A stretch of 38,675 bases of DNA from Clostridia bacterium (GCA_017431005.1 JAFRLY010000040.1:1-38675), one strand, 5' to 3'; counted from the first letter of the stretch, positions 7,990 to 16,984 are shown. Notes: a model not told the origin generated them from the sequence alone. Translations and numbers: made by a program.

Positions 7990-9237
7990 ATGATCGCTCA
8001 ATATCCGCCTATGGGCTGGAACAGCTGGGACTGCTACGGAGCAGCCGTCACTGAGGAAACCGTTCGTAAAAACGCTGAGTATATGGCTGCTCATCTGAAG
8101 CCCTTCGGATGGGAATATATGGTCGTTGACATCCAGTGGGCGCAGCCCACCGCAGTCAACCATGAATATGAGCCCTTCGCGGAGCTCTGCATGGATGATT
8201 TCGGCAGACTGATCCCGGCTGTGAACCGTTTCCCCAGCGCTGCCGGCAGGGCCGGCTTCAGACCTCTTGCGGATTATGTCCATTCCCTGGGGCTGAAATT
8301 CGGTATTCATATCATGCGCGGAATGCCCCGGATGGCGGCTCACCGTCATCTGCCGATCGCTGACAGCGAATATTTCTGTCATCTGGCCGCGAATCCCAAT
8401 TCCATCTGCGCATGGAATCCGGATATGTACGGGCTCCGGTGCGACAGGCCGGAAGCCGCTGCATATTACCGCAGCATCTTCAGGCTCTACGCTGAGTGGG
8501 GCGTGGATTTCGTAAAATGTGATGATATCGCCCGGGAATATCCGCATTGTGAAAGGGAAATCGAGGTCATTTCCGAAGCCTGCAGAAGCTGCGGACGGGA
8601 TATGGTGCTCAGCCTTTCTCCGGGGCCTGCCCCGCTGGACCGTGCGGAGCATCTGAAAACCTGGGCCAATATGTGGCGGATTACAGATGATTTCTGGGAC
8701 AGCTGGCCTCAGCTGAAGCATATGTTTGAACGTGCGGAAAAATGGTGCATCCATGCCGCTCCCGGTCACTGGCCGGATGCGGACATGCTTCCGCTGGGTG
8801 CGCTGCGTCAGTGCGACAGCCCGGATGGCTGGACGCATTTCACTCCGGCCGAACAGCGTACCATGATGACCCTGTGGTGCATGATGCGCTCTCCGCTGAT
8901 GGTCGGCGGCGAGCTGACCAAAAACGATGACTTCACTCTGTCCCTCCTGACCAACGCACAGGTTCTGGCCATTGAAAAGGAAAGTACTTCCGCCCATCCG
9001 GTCCGCACCACAGACGAGGAATCCGTCTGGGTTGCGCCGCGGACGGACGGTGATGGATGCTATATCGCTCTGTTCAATCTCAGTGACAGGCGCCGCAGGG
9101 TTACGCTGCCGCAGGGTATGGTGGAATATGGTTTCTCCCGGGCAACGGAGCTGTGGTCCGGAGTCAGCCGCTCTGTTTCCTCAGCGCTTCAGGCTGTTCT
9201 CCCCGCCCATGACGCCGCGGTATTTCTGGTAAAATGA
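7990..9237 (+). CDS. GH27 family glycoside hydrolase (alpha-galactosidase-like)
   Basis: A 415-residue cytoplasmic glycosidase with no signal peptide. It opens with PPMGWNSWDCYG, a GH27 hallmark. The catalytic nucleophile is Asp178 in VKCDD and the acid/base is Asp234 in WRITDDFWDSW, aligned by spacing from the Arg with human alpha-galactosidase A. A beta-sandwich C-terminal domain covers about 330-415. GH27 enzymes remove alpha-galactose, alpha-N-acetylgalactosamine or beta-L-arabinopyranose, and the choice cannot be made here. The start is ATG 7990 after TGGGAGG; an upstream TTG in frame (7969) is ignored. An intracellular site implies that imported oligosaccharides are cut. The next gene overlaps the stop by 4 bp. 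Confidence 0.9.
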   Translation: MIAQYPPMGWNSWDCYGAAVTEETVRKNAEYMAAHLKPFGWEYMVVDIQWAQPTAVNHEYEPFAELCMDDFGRLIPAVNRFPSAAGRAGFRPLADYVHSLGLKFGIHIMRGMPRMAAHRHLPIADSEYFCHLAANPNSICAWNPDMYGLRCDRPEAAAYYRSIFRLYAEWGVDFVKCDDIAREYPHCEREIEVISEACRSCGRDMVLSLSPGPAPLDRAEHLKTWANMWRITDDFWDSWPQLKHMFERAEKWCIHAAPGHWPDADMLPLGALRQCDSPDGWTHFTPAEQRTMMTLWCMMRSPLMVGGELTKNDDFTLSLLTNAQVLAIEKESTSAHPVRTTDEESVWVAPRTDGDGCYIALFNLSDRRRRVTLPQGMVEYGFSRATELWSGVSRSVSSALQAVLPAHDAAVFLVK

Positions 9238-10787
9238 AAGAAGGATTCCCTTTGAGAAAGAAAATCTGTCTGCTTCTGGGGCTGCTGGCCTTCTGCCTTC
9301 TGAGCTCCGCGGCTCTCGGCGAAGCTCTGGTCACCTGGACGCCCGAGTCTCCCAGGATAGGGGATTATGTGGATGTTGTTGTGCGGCCGGAGCGGGAAAA
9401 CCCTCAAAGTGTCACCTACCGGCTGACATTGGGCGACCAGAAGGTTTTCTCCGGCAAGGAGGATGATCATTATGAGGTTTCCTTCCGTCCGCGGAAGGAA
9501 GGAACCTATACACTGACCGTCGTCCTCAGCTACGGTAAAAAGGACCAGGAGGAAATTCAGGTTCCCATCCGGGTCTCCGGTACGGCTCCGGAGCAGGCCG
9601 GGACGAACATGGTATACAGCCAGAAGGACGGCTGGTGGAAAAAGAAGAGCTACGGCAGCAACAATCTGGAGGTTGCAGGCTGCGGCATCTTTACCCTGAG
9701 CCATGCCGTACAGCGTCTCGGTTTCACCGGAGAGGATGTCCTGCCGGAAAACCTGGGAAAAACCTACGCATTTTGCCTGGTGGAAGGCGGAACCGCCAAT
9801 GAGCGGCTGCTGACCAACGCCGGAAACGTGTACGATTTTATAACCCAGGATGAGCTGGAGGAATCCGCGGCAGGTATTTCTGCCTGTCTCCGCCGGGGAG
9901 ATTTCTTCAGCTTCAGCATTGTCAACGGACATATTGCCCTGGCGGACGGCATCAGCGGGGACGGCACGAAGGTGCATATTGTTGATTCCGCTCCCAGCGC
10001 AACCTTTGAAAGGATAAAGAAAGGAAGCATCTACCTGCAGGCGGAAGACGGCTCCTTCCGGACCATCAAGAGCCCTGCGGAGCTGCCCGGCGCCCGGTAT
10101 TTCTTTGAAACACGGTTCTACGGCGGCGGCGAATACTGGCTGGATCTGGATTACTGCGCCCGCCGCGGCATGCGGCTGATCCGCTCCTCCTGGCTGAAGC
10201 TGAACGCTGAAGGAGGCGCCAGAAGCGTAACCCTGTCGCAGATCGGAACGATGCAGAGCAAAGTCATTCTGGATGAGGAGACCCTTACTGTCAGTACCCG
10301 GGATCTGGTCTGGAACTGCGTCGGGGCGGAGGAAGCCCAAGTCGCGGTTGTAACCTCAAAATCCGGCGTAACCTTTAAGGACGCAGCCGGAAAGGCAATC
10401 CCGAATTACAAAAAGATTGCCCGGGGCACACTGCTGATGCCCCTGGAAATCGGCAGGGATACCGTATATGTCTTTTACAAAGGCTCCTTTGGCTATGTAA
10501 GCCGGAAAGCCGTGGAGTTCCTCAGTGTTGTGCAGGATGACTTCCCCGCCGGTGTACTGACCTATCACGGCAGAGCGTCCGGCACCGTCATGATTAATGT
10601 GAGAAATGATGCCAAAGGAAAAGCAAAGCTCGGGGAGCTGAAGGTCGGAACGCCTGTTGCTGTGGCGGAGCAGAAGGAAGAGTACAGCCTGATCGAAGGC
10701 AAAGGGCTCCGCGGCTGGGTTCAGAATCAGTATCTTACAATAGAAGGGAAGGAAGACAATGGGCAGGAAATCGACGAAGGCCAATAA
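9234..10787 (+). CDS. Secreted C39-like cysteine protease-fold protein with SH3-like C-terminus
   Basis: A 517-residue exported protein. A basic start and hydrophobic core (LLLGLLAFCLLSSAALG) form a signal peptide. An Ig/PKD-like beta region (about 30-120) follows. Then comes a papain-like C39-type domain with candidate catalytic Cys150 in AGCGIFTLSHA, His233 in VNGHIAL and Asp251 in HIVDS. A bacterial SH3-like domain with NVR and GWVQNQYL (about 440-505) ends the protein and may bind the cell wall. The real start may be TTG 9252, which gives MRKKICLL and has AGAAGGA 6 bp upstream; the ATG at 9234 has no clear site. The gene overlaps the GH27 stop by ATGA, and its 3' end overlaps the HTH gene by 29 bp. 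Its substrate is unknown. Confidence 0.75.
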   Translation: MKEGFPLRKKICLLLGLLAFCLLSSAALGEALVTWTPESPRIGDYVDVVVRPERENPQSVTYRLTLGDQKVFSGKEDDHYEVSFRPRKEGTYTLTVVLSYGKKDQEEIQVPIRVSGTAPEQAGTNMVYSQKDGWWKKKSYGSNNLEVAGCGIFTLSHAVQRLGFTGEDVLPENLGKTYAFCLVEGGTANERLLTNAGNVYDFITQDELEESAAGISACLRRGDFFSFSIVNGHIALADGISGDGTKVHIVDSAPSATFERIKKGSIYLQAEDGSFRTIKSPAELPGARYFFETRFYGGGEYWLDLDYCARRGMRLIRSSWLKLNAEGGARSVTLSQIGTMQSKVILDEETLTVSTRDLVWNCVGAEEAQVAVVTSKSGVTFKDAAGKAIPNYKKIARGTLLMPLEIGRDTVYVFYKGSFGYVSRKAVEFLSVVQDDFPAGVLTYHGRASGTVMINVRNDAKGKAKLGELKVGTPVAVAEQKEEYSLIEGKGLRGWVQNQYLTIEGKEDNGQEIDEGQ

Positions 10788-11268
10788 ATCCATTTACCAG
10801 ATGACCCGGGAATCTCTGGACCTGACCCGGGAAAAAGCCGGTGAGCTGATCCCCGGTTTCTCTCCGGAGCGGATAGAAAAAATCGAAAACGGCCGGATCC
10901 AGGTGCAGCCGGAAGATGTGATGCTGATGGCGGAATATTATAAAACGCCTTCCCTGCGGAATTATTACTGTACGAATGAGTGCCCGATCGGACAGGTACA
11001 CGTACAGCGGACCGAATCCAAGGAACTTGGGCAGATTGCGGTGGAAACCCTGAACGCACTGAACCGCATCAGCCGCAGCAAGGACCGCCTCCTGGAAATC
11101 GTGGAGGACGGCCAGGTACGTCCGGATGAATACGAGGATTTTCTGGAGATCAAGCAGCTGCTCGACCGGCTTGCCCTCTCGGTCTCCAATCTTCAGCTTT
11201 GGGTCGATGAACAGATTGCGGCCGGAAAGCTTGCCAGGCCGGACAGTGCTTCCGGTTCAGCCCGCTGA
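10759..11268 (+). CDS. Small XRE-like helix-turn-helix protein
   Basis: A 169-residue protein. Residues 12-60 look like an XRE-type helix-turn-helix (SLDLTREKAGEL, then FSPERIEKIENG, then DVMLMAEYYKTP). A CTNECPIG motif follows at 71-78, giving a Cys-x3-Cys pair, and then two long helices (85-160). This type is common in Clostridia as an uncharacterised HTH protein. The start lies inside the end of the upstream secreted-protein gene, with GGAAGG upstream, so translation is coupled. It may regulate its own operon, but nothing in the sequence proves DNA binding. A hairpin terminator follows. Confidence 0.75.
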   Translation: MGRKSTKANKSIYQMTRESLDLTREKAGELIPGFSPERIEKIENGRIQVQPEDVMLMAEYYKTPSLRNYYCTNECPIGQVHVQRTESKELGQIAVETLNALNRISRSKDRLLEIVEDGQVRPDEYEDFLEIKQLLDRLALSVSNLQLWVDEQIAAGKLARPDSASGSAR

Positions 11269-11308
11269 CCGTGTTTCAGGTAATTGTATCGTCTGGTTTG
11301 GGTAAACA

Positions 11309-11341
11309 AAAGGGACTGTGATTGTTTTTCACAGTCCCTTT
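11309..11341. terminator. Intrinsic terminator between converging operons
   Basis: A perfect 13-bp stem, AAAGGGACTGTGA / TCACAGTCCCTTT, with a 7-base loop. On the minus strand it is followed by TTGTTT, so it is best suited to the ispH-rpsA message. It may also stop plus-strand transcription of the HTH operon. Confidence 0.85.
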
Positions 11342-11354
11342 GCTTTCCTTTGGA

Positions 11355-13439
11355 TTATTCTTCCTTGGCAGCTTCTTCAGCCGCTTCGGCAGCTTCTTCC
11401 TTGGCTTCCTCAGCCGCTTCCTTTACTTCCTCCACGGCTTCGATGGCTTCGGCAACCTGTTCGGCCGCTGTTTCATCGGTGGCGACGATTTCATACTCAG
11501 CTTCGGGGGCAGCTTCCGCTTCCGGAGCGGGATTTTCGTCTTCCAGAGCCTGGCGGATGCTCAGGCTGATGCGCTTCTTCTCCGGATCAACGCCCAGAAC
11601 CTTCACGCGGACAACCTGACCAACCTGGACAGCATCCTCAACCTTTGCCACGCGGGTCTGCGCGCACTGGCTGATATGAACCAGACCGTCCAGACCGGGC
11701 TCCAGTTCCACGAAAGCACCGAAATCAGTGATGCGGACAACCTTGCCCTCAACGATCTCGCCTTCAGGATACTTCTCAGCAGCGTTATCCCACGGATGCG
11801 GCTGCAGCTGCTTGTAACCCAGCTGAATCCGTTCCCGTTCGGGATCCAGGGACAGAACCTTTACGTCCACTTCCTGGTTGGGCTTGACCACTTCGCTCGG
11901 ATGCTTGATTCTGCCCCAGCTCAGGTCGGTGATATGAATCAGGCCGTCCACACCGCCCAGATCCACAAAAGCGCCGAAGTCCGTCAGCCGGCGGACGATG
12001 CCGTGAATGACAACGCCTTCTTCCAGCTTTTCCCAGACTTCCTTCTTCTTGGCTGCAGCTTCCTCGGCAACGACCGCCTTGCGGCTGGCAACGATACGTT
12101 TCTTCTGCTTGTCAACTTCAATGATCTTCAGCTTCATGTCCTTGCCCACGAAGTCAGCGATCTTTTCCACATAGCGCTGGCTCAGCTGGCTGGCAGGCAC
12201 GAAAGCGCGCACGCCGCCGACATCGGCGATCAGGCCGCCCTTGACAGCTTCCTTGCCGATACCGTCAACATACTCATTGGCGTCATACTTCTCCATCAGA
12301 GCGTCCCACGCCTTGCGGTTTACGATGTTGCGCTGGCTCAGCAGCACATTGCCTTCCCCATCGTTCACCTTGACGACTTCAACCTCAATTTCGTCGTCCA
12401 GCTTCACGTCCTGATCCACAAGATCGGAACGCTTGATCAATCCGTCCGCTTTGTAACCGATGCTGACGCAAACCTCATCATCCGTGATCTGCACAACCTT
12501 TCCGGTCAGGGTCTGCCCGGGACGGATCCGTACCAGCGTCGCGTCGACTTCCGCCATGAAGTCATTGTGGTTTTCCTCTTCAGGGGTAGGGGTCAGGTCT
12601 TTGTTCTCCAGTTCGCTCATGCGTGTGACAACCTCCTTAAGTGAATCCGCCGGCGTTGAGGCCCCGGCGGTGATTCCAATCATTTCGGAATCTATATTTG
12701 CAAAGGCGGGCGGTATTTCCGCCGCACACTCTACCAGAATGGTCCGGGGGCATTGGTTTTTGCAAACCTCATAAAGTTTACGGGTGTTCGCGCTGGTTCT
12801 TCCTCCCACCACGATCATCGCGTCAGCCCGGGCAGCCAGTTCCCTGCTCTCCTTCTGACGGATTTCCGTTGCGGAGCAGATGGTGCAGTGGCTGTCCAGC
12901 TCTTTGACCTTCTGCCGGAGCACCTCCAGCACCGCTTCCCAGCACGCGGGCTGAAAAGTGGTTTGCGTGACAGCGATGGCGCGCTCCATCCCGGGCAGGG
13001 CGGCTGCTTCCTCCGGCGTGGCAACAACCCATACCGGTCCGGATGCCCACCCGGCTGTTCCCTTTACCTCCGGGTGTTCCGCTTCTCCCACCAGAATCGT
13101 CGGTGTCCCGTCCGCAGAGCCGTCCGCCACGATTCTGTGCAGTCTTTCCACGAAAGGACAGGTCAGATCCACAACGGGATTTCCCTGTTCCTTCAGACGT
13201 TCAAGCACCTCCGGCGCCACGCCGTGGCTGCGGATCAGAACCTGACGGTTCCCTGCGTCCTCCGGCCTGCGGATGGATGTCAGTCCATGCTCCTCCAGGC
13301 TGCGGACAACATCGGGATTGTGGATCAGCTCCCCCAGCGTGCAGGAAGGCTTTCCCTCCGCAGCGATCCGGACGGCCATTTCCACAGCCCGCCGGACACC
13401 CATGCAGAAACCTGCGTGAGCAGCTGTCTCAATCGGCAT
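11355..13439 (-). CDS. ispH-rpsA: IspH - ribosomal protein S1 fusion
   Basis: A 694-residue two-part protein. Residues 1-280 are 4-hydroxy-3-methylbut-2-enyl diphosphate reductase, the last step of the MEP isoprenoid pathway. The three iron-sulfur ligands are Cys12 (GFCMGV), Cys94 (LTCPFV) and Cys188 (TICSAT), with active-site His40, His72 and His122. About 300-640 holds four S1 RNA-binding repeats; the last two are the best conserved (DFGAFVDLGGVDGLIHI and DFGAFVELEPGLDGLVHI). The final 60 residues are a very acidic Ala/Glu tail. This fusion is known in Clostridia, and whether the S1 half works on ribosomes is unsettled. AAGGAG precedes the ATG. The 115-bp AT-rich gap upstream has possible -10 boxes (TATATT) but no clear promoter, so co-transcription with cmk-plsC is also possible. 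Confidence 0.95.
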   Translation of the reverse strand: MPIETAAHAGFCMGVRRAVEMAVRIAAEGKPSCTLGELIHNPDVVRSLEEHGLTSIRRPEDAGNRQVLIRSHGVAPEVLERLKEQGNPVVDLTCPFVERLHRIVADGSADGTPTILVGEAEHPEVKGTAGWASGPVWVVATPEEAAALPGMERAIAVTQTTFQPACWEAVLEVLRQKVKELDSHCTICSATEIRQKESRELAARADAMIVVGGRTSANTRKLYEVCKNQCPRTILVECAAEIPPAFANIDSEMIGITAGASTPADSLKEVVTRMSELENKDLTPTPEEENHNDFMAEVDATLVRIRPGQTLTGKVVQITDDEVCVSIGYKADGLIKRSDLVDQDVKLDDEIEVEVVKVNDGEGNVLLSQRNIVNRKAWDALMEKYDANEYVDGIGKEAVKGGLIADVGGVRAFVPASQLSQRYVEKIADFVGKDMKLKIIEVDKQKKRIVASRKAVVAEEAAAKKKEVWEKLEEGVVIHGIVRRLTDFGAFVDLGGVDGLIHITDLSWGRIKHPSEVVKPNQEVDVKVLSLDPERERIQLGYKQLQPHPWDNAAEKYPEGEIVEGKVVRITDFGAFVELEPGLDGLVHISQCAQTRVAKVEDAVQVGQVVRVKVLGVDPEKKRISLSIRQALEDENPAPEAEAAPEAEYEIVATDETAAEQVAEAIEAVEEVKEAAEEAKEEAAEAAEEAAKEE

Positions 13440-13554
13440 CGCATGCTCCTTTTTTACAGCAGACGGATCCGTCCTGATCCATTGCTATAAAATCCCTCAT
13501 CTAATATATTTTCTGTTTTTTCCTTCCAATTCCTGCAATCTCTCATAAAAAATT

Positions 13555-14193
13555 TTATTTTTTCTTTTTGGACGCCTGAACCTCCCGGATCATGCTTCTG
13601 TAGGTCTCCCGCATCCGGTCGTTCATTTTCTCACAGGTTTCCGTGTTGATTCCCTCTTCCAGCAGATCCTCGTAGGGAATCGGCTCTCCGACGTAAATGT
13701 CTGTCACGCGGAACCACCTCAGCGGCTTCTCGATATACATGGGAATCACCGGCGCCTTGCCTCTCAGTGCAATCAGCGATGTTCCGTTTTCAATCTGCTC
13801 CATCTGGCCCTCATGATGGCGGGTTCCCTCCGGGAAAATCACCAGTGTCTTTTTCAGACGGATCGCCTTCATGCATGCCCGCATCGCTTCCATGTCCGTA
13901 TTGTGCCGGTCCACCAGAATGCAGTGCAGCCTGGTCAGAATCTTCCTGAAAAATCTGTTCTTTCCAAGCTCCTTTTTCCCCAGGAAAACAACCTGCTGTT
14001 TTTTGACCGCCAAGGCCATAACCACCGGATCGAGCGCGTGCTGATGGTTGGCGATCAGGAGCATCGGCGGTTCCCGGTCCAGCCGCTCCGTGTGATGGAA
14101 CCGGACCGGCATCAGGGTATGGAACACAATACCGGCAAGGATCCTGACAACTTCGTACAGCCGGTTGTCTTTTTCGGTCACAGGCTCACTCAT
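13555..14193 (-). CDS. plsC: 1-acylglycerol-3-phosphate acyltransferase
   Basis: A 212-residue PlsC-family enzyme that acylates lysophosphatidate to make phosphatidate at the membrane. It has the catalytic H-x4-D motif NHQHALD (His50, Asp55) and the substrate-binding FPEGTR (120-125). A hydrophobic segment near 14-30 may anchor it. The end is a Lys-rich tail. The open frame continues upstream, but ATG 14193 has GGAGGCG 7 bp before it and overlaps the end of cmk by 8 bp, so coupling is likely. The order cmk, plsC, ispH-rpsA is a familiar clostridial arrangement. Confidence 0.9.
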   Translation of the reverse strand: MSEPVTEKDNRLYEVVRILAGIVFHTLMPVRFHHTERLDREPPMLLIANHQHALDPVVMALAVKKQQVVFLGKKELGKNRFFRKILTRLHCILVDRHNTDMEAMRACMKAIRLKKTLVIFPEGTRHHEGQMEQIENGTSLIALRGKAPVIPMYIEKPLRWFRVTDIYVGEPIPYEDLLEEGINTETCEKMNDRMRETYRSMIREVQASKKKK

Positions 14194-14869
14194 GCGTTTT
14201 CGCCTCCACAATTGCCAGAATCCGATCCACCGTCTCATCAAATGTCAGCCCGGATGAATCCACCAGCACCGCGTCCTCCGCCTGCCGAAGCGGTTCCACC
14301 GCGCGGTTCATGTCCTGCTCGTCCCGGCGGATCACGTCCTCCAGTACCTTTTCGTAGGACTCATTCATGCCCTTTTCCTGCATTTCCAGCCAGCGCCTTC
14401 TGGCCCTGACCTCCGGGGATGCTGTCAGATAAATCTTCGCGGTGGCGTTCGGCAGCACTGTCGTGCAGATATCCCGTCCGTCCAGCAGCATATCCGTTTC
14501 CGCCGCCAGCCGCTGCTGCTGCCGTACCATGGCTCTCCGGACCTCCGCGTAGCGGCTCACCGTAGAAGCGGCCATGCTGACCTCCGGTGTCCGGATCTTC
14601 CCGGTAACGTCCTCCCCTTCGGCAAACGTGTGCTGGCCGTCCGCCTGATGGCTGACATCCAGCCGGATCCGTCCGCACAGCGCAACAACCGCGGCCTCAT
14701 CCTGCACATCTATATTTTCCTGAAGGGCAGTGTATCCCAGCGCGCGGTACATGGCTCCGGTATCCAGGTGCAGAATGCCGAGCCGCTTGGCCGCCGCGTC
14801 CGCCACGCTGGACTTGCCCGCGCCGACGGGACCGTCAATTGCCACATTCAGCCGTTTTTTGTTTTCCAT
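14186..14869 (-). CDS. cmk: Cytidylate kinase
   Basis: A 227-residue CMP/dCMP kinase that makes CDP for nucleic acid and phospholipid synthesis. It has the P-loop GPVGAGKSS (13-21), HLDTGAMYRALG, the CMP-binding GRDICTTV and the lid region KIYLTASPEVRARRR. Length is normal for the family. The reading frame remains open well upstream, but ATG 14869 is the only start with a site (GGAGGG) and lies downstream of a good promoter. It overlaps the plsC start by 8 bp. Confidence 0.95.
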   Translation of the reverse strand: MENKKRLNVAIDGPVGAGKSSVADAAAKRLGILHLDTGAMYRALGYTALQENIDVQDEAAVVALCGRIRLDVSHQADGQHTFAEGEDVTGKIRTPEVSMAASTVSRYAEVRRAMVRQQQRLAAETDMLLDGRDICTTVLPNATAKIYLTASPEVRARRRWLEMQEKGMNESYEKVLEDVIRRDEQDMNRAVEPLRQAEDAVLVDSSGLTFDETVDRILAIVEAKTHE

Positions 14870-14902
14870 AGTCTTTTCCCTCCGCGATGTAAGGATGCTG
14901 CT

Positions 14903-14931
14903 ATTATACACAAAAGGCTGTTGCCGATCAA
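14903..14931 (-). promoter_or_regulatory. Promoter of the cmk-plsC operon
   Basis: On the minus strand, TTGATC (14931-14926), 17 bp and TATAAT (14908-14903), about 34 bp before the cmk start codon. Confidence 0.7.
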
Positions 14932-14970
14932 TGCTTCGCCGCGTCCGGCAGCCGCCGCGCCGATTTTTCC

Positions 14971-14999
14971 TTGAAAGATGCCCGCCGGAGCGATATAAT
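14971..14999 (+). promoter_or_regulatory. Promoter of the yfbR-like / LCP operon
   Basis: TTGAAA (14971-14976), 17 bp and TATAAT (14994-14999). It is divergent from the cmk promoter, 39 bp away. Confidence 0.75.
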
Positions 15000-15037
15000 A
15001 AATTGTTATCCGGTCCGGAAGGATCCCAGGAGGTTTT

Positions 15038-15637
15038 ATGTCTTATCCGTTTTTTGCTTATCTTTCCCGGCTGAAGCTGATATCCCGCTGGTCCCTGATG
15101 CGGAATACCCAGCCGGAAAATGATGCTGAGCACAGTCTGCAGGTCGCCATGATCGCCCATGCCATCGCCGTTATCGGAAGGGATCGGTATCATCGGGACA
15201 CCGATCCGGAGCATGTGCTGGCTCTGGCCGTCTATCATGATGCCACGGAGGTCATGACGGGGGATCTGCCGACGCCTGTCAAGTATCACAGCGATGAGCT
15301 CCGCGGCGCCTACCACCGGCTTGAGGATCTGTCCGCGGACAGGCTGCTGGCGCTGCTTCCGCCGGATATGCGCGCACCGTTCTCCCCTTATCTCAAGCAG
15401 GCCCCCGGCTATGACCGGGAAATTGTCAAGGCCGCTGACCGCATCTCCGCCTATATCAAGTGCATGGAGGAAAAGCGCGCCGGCAACCGGGAATTTGATT
15501 ATGCCGCGGAGAATATTCATAAAAGCCTTGAATCCATTGCCTGGCCAGAGGTGCGTGATTTCCTGCTGGAATTCCTGCCTGCCTTCGATATGACGCTGGA
15601 TGAGCTGAATCACCCGATCGCGAATCAGGAGTCCTGA
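15038..15637 (+). CDS. yfbR: YfbR-like 5'-deoxynucleotidase (HD domain)
   Basis: A 199-residue HD-domain phosphohydrolase that removes phosphate from deoxynucleoside 5'-monophosphates. It is clearly like E. coli YfbR along its length: FFAYLSRLKLISRW, SLMRNTQPEN, AEHSLQVAMIAHA and YHDATEVMTGDLPTPVKY. Metal and catalytic residues are His32, His67, Asp68 and Asp134, with Arg17 in the RW pair. AGGAGG precedes the start. The LCP gene follows after 32 bp without a promoter of its own, so they form an operon. Confidence 0.92.
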   Translation: MSYPFFAYLSRLKLISRWSLMRNTQPENDAEHSLQVAMIAHAIAVIGRDRYHRDTDPEHVLALAVYHDATEVMTGDLPTPVKYHSDELRGAYHRLEDLSADRLLALLPPDMRAPFSPYLKQAPGYDREIVKAADRISAYIKCMEEKRAGNREFDYAAENIHKSLESIAWPEVRDFLLEFLPAFDMTLDELNHPIANQES

Positions 15638-15669
15638 ACAGATATATCAACAAACGGAGGAATCTGATC

Positions 15670-16896
15670 ATGCTGAAAAGACTTATGAGCCTTCTCCTGG
15701 TGCTTTGCCTGCTGCCCGTCCTGTCTCTGGCTGAGGAAGAGGACGATCTGTCCATTGAGGAAATCACGGAAGAAGTCATGCTGGACGATGACGGCAACGA
15801 AATTCTGGTGGATGAGGAAACGGGAGAATCCTTTATTCTCAGCAGCGCCCAGCAGGATGAGCTGGAAGCGCTGGATGAAACCGTCGACACTTCTGTGGAT
15901 CCTGACACGCTGGAGCTGAACCTCAACCTGCCGGATCATATCATCAACATCCTGCTGCTGGGCACTGACGGCCGGGACACCCGGTACAAAACCCTGCGCG
16001 AATCCCAGGAAGCCGACGGCGAGGGCGACAGCAAGGGAATCCGCCAGCGGGCCGATGTCTGGATCATTCTTTCGCTGAATACGCAGGACGGTACCGTCAA
16101 GCTTTCCTCCCTCATGCGTGACACCTATCTGTCCGTTCCCGGATACACCAACAAGAATAAGATCACCAATCTTTTCGACTATAAAAACAAGGAAGGCAAC
16201 TACGGCGCCAACGCGGAGCTGTGCATGCGCACGCTGAATCATCATTTTGATCTGAACATTCAGAATTATGTCACCATCAATTTCTACGGCCTCGCTTCCA
16301 TTATTGACGCCATGGGCGGCGCGGATGTTGACCTGACCAAGGCTGAGGCAAAGGCCATCAACGCCTATCTGAAAAAACACGCTTCCCAGATGGCCAGAAC
16401 CTACGACTCCAAGGAAGCCCAGGCCAACCGGGTTTCGCTGGAGGCCAGGGACGGATTCCAGCATCTGGACGGCGTGCAGGCTGTCATGTACGCCCGTCTC
16501 CGCTCCAATCTGGGCGGAGATCAGAAGCGCACGGAACGCCAGCGTCATCTGCTGGATCTGCTGCTGCAGCAGCTTGTTTCCGGCATGAGCAGCGGCACCG
16601 TGGATGCCTTTGAAATTATCAACACATCCCTGGATTACGTCACCACCAACATCAATGCCGGTACCATGTTCAACCTGGTCCGTGAAAACTTCCCGGCCAT
16701 CAAGGCCCGGCTCGGCACCTCCGACACGCTGATTGAGCAGTTCCGGATTCCCATGGATAAAACCTATGGCTATTCCGATGTGGAAACATCCACCGGTTCA
16801 AAGATGAGCGTTGTGTTCATGTCCGCCGATAATCTGCAGAAAAACAAGGAAGCGCTGCATGAGTTTATCTACGGGTCTTATCTTCCCGCTGAGTAA
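15670..16896 (+). CDS. LytR-CpsA-Psr (LCP) family protein, secreted
   Basis: A 408-residue LCP protein, a family that moves lipid-linked glycopolymers such as teichoic acids or capsule onto peptidoglycan. The signal peptide (1-21, LLLVLCLLPVLSLA) looks cleavable, where most family members keep a membrane anchor. About 65 very acidic residues (AEEEDDL... through DPDTLELN) follow. The LCP domain starts at INILLLGTDGRDTR (about 92) and includes the RADVWIILSLN, SLMRDTYLSVPG, INFYGLASIIDAMGGADVDL and YARLRSNLGGDQKRTERQR blocks with the conserved Asp and Arg residues. CGGAGG lies 10 bp before ATG. A strong terminator follows. Confidence 0.9.
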   Translation: MLKRLMSLLLVLCLLPVLSLAEEEDDLSIEEITEEVMLDDDGNEILVDEETGESFILSSAQQDELEALDETVDTSVDPDTLELNLNLPDHIINILLLGTDGRDTRYKTLRESQEADGEGDSKGIRQRADVWIILSLNTQDGTVKLSSLMRDTYLSVPGYTNKNKITNLFDYKNKEGNYGANAELCMRTLNHHFDLNIQNYVTINFYGLASIIDAMGGADVDLTKAEAKAINAYLKKHASQMARTYDSKEAQANRVSLEARDGFQHLDGVQAVMYARLRSNLGGDQKRTERQRHLLDLLLQQLVSGMSSGTVDAFEIINTSLDYVTTNINAGTMFNLVRENFPAIKARLGTSDTLIEQFRIPMDKTYGYSDVETSTGSKMSVVFMSADNLQKNKEALHEFIYGSYLPAE

Positions 16897-16915
16897 ACCC
16901 GTCTTCGCTGCAGCA

Positions 16916-16955
16916 GAGCCGCCCGGAACGTTTCTTGTTCCGGGCGGTTCCTTTT
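16916..16955 (+). terminator. Intrinsic terminator after the LCP gene
   Basis: A GC-rich stem, CCGCCCGGAAC / GTTCCGGGCGG (extended to 14 pairs with one G-U), with a 7-base loop, followed by CTTTTTCTG. Confidence 0.88.
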
Positions 16956-16984
16956 TCTGTGTTTCTTTTTTCGGCCGCAGGCGT

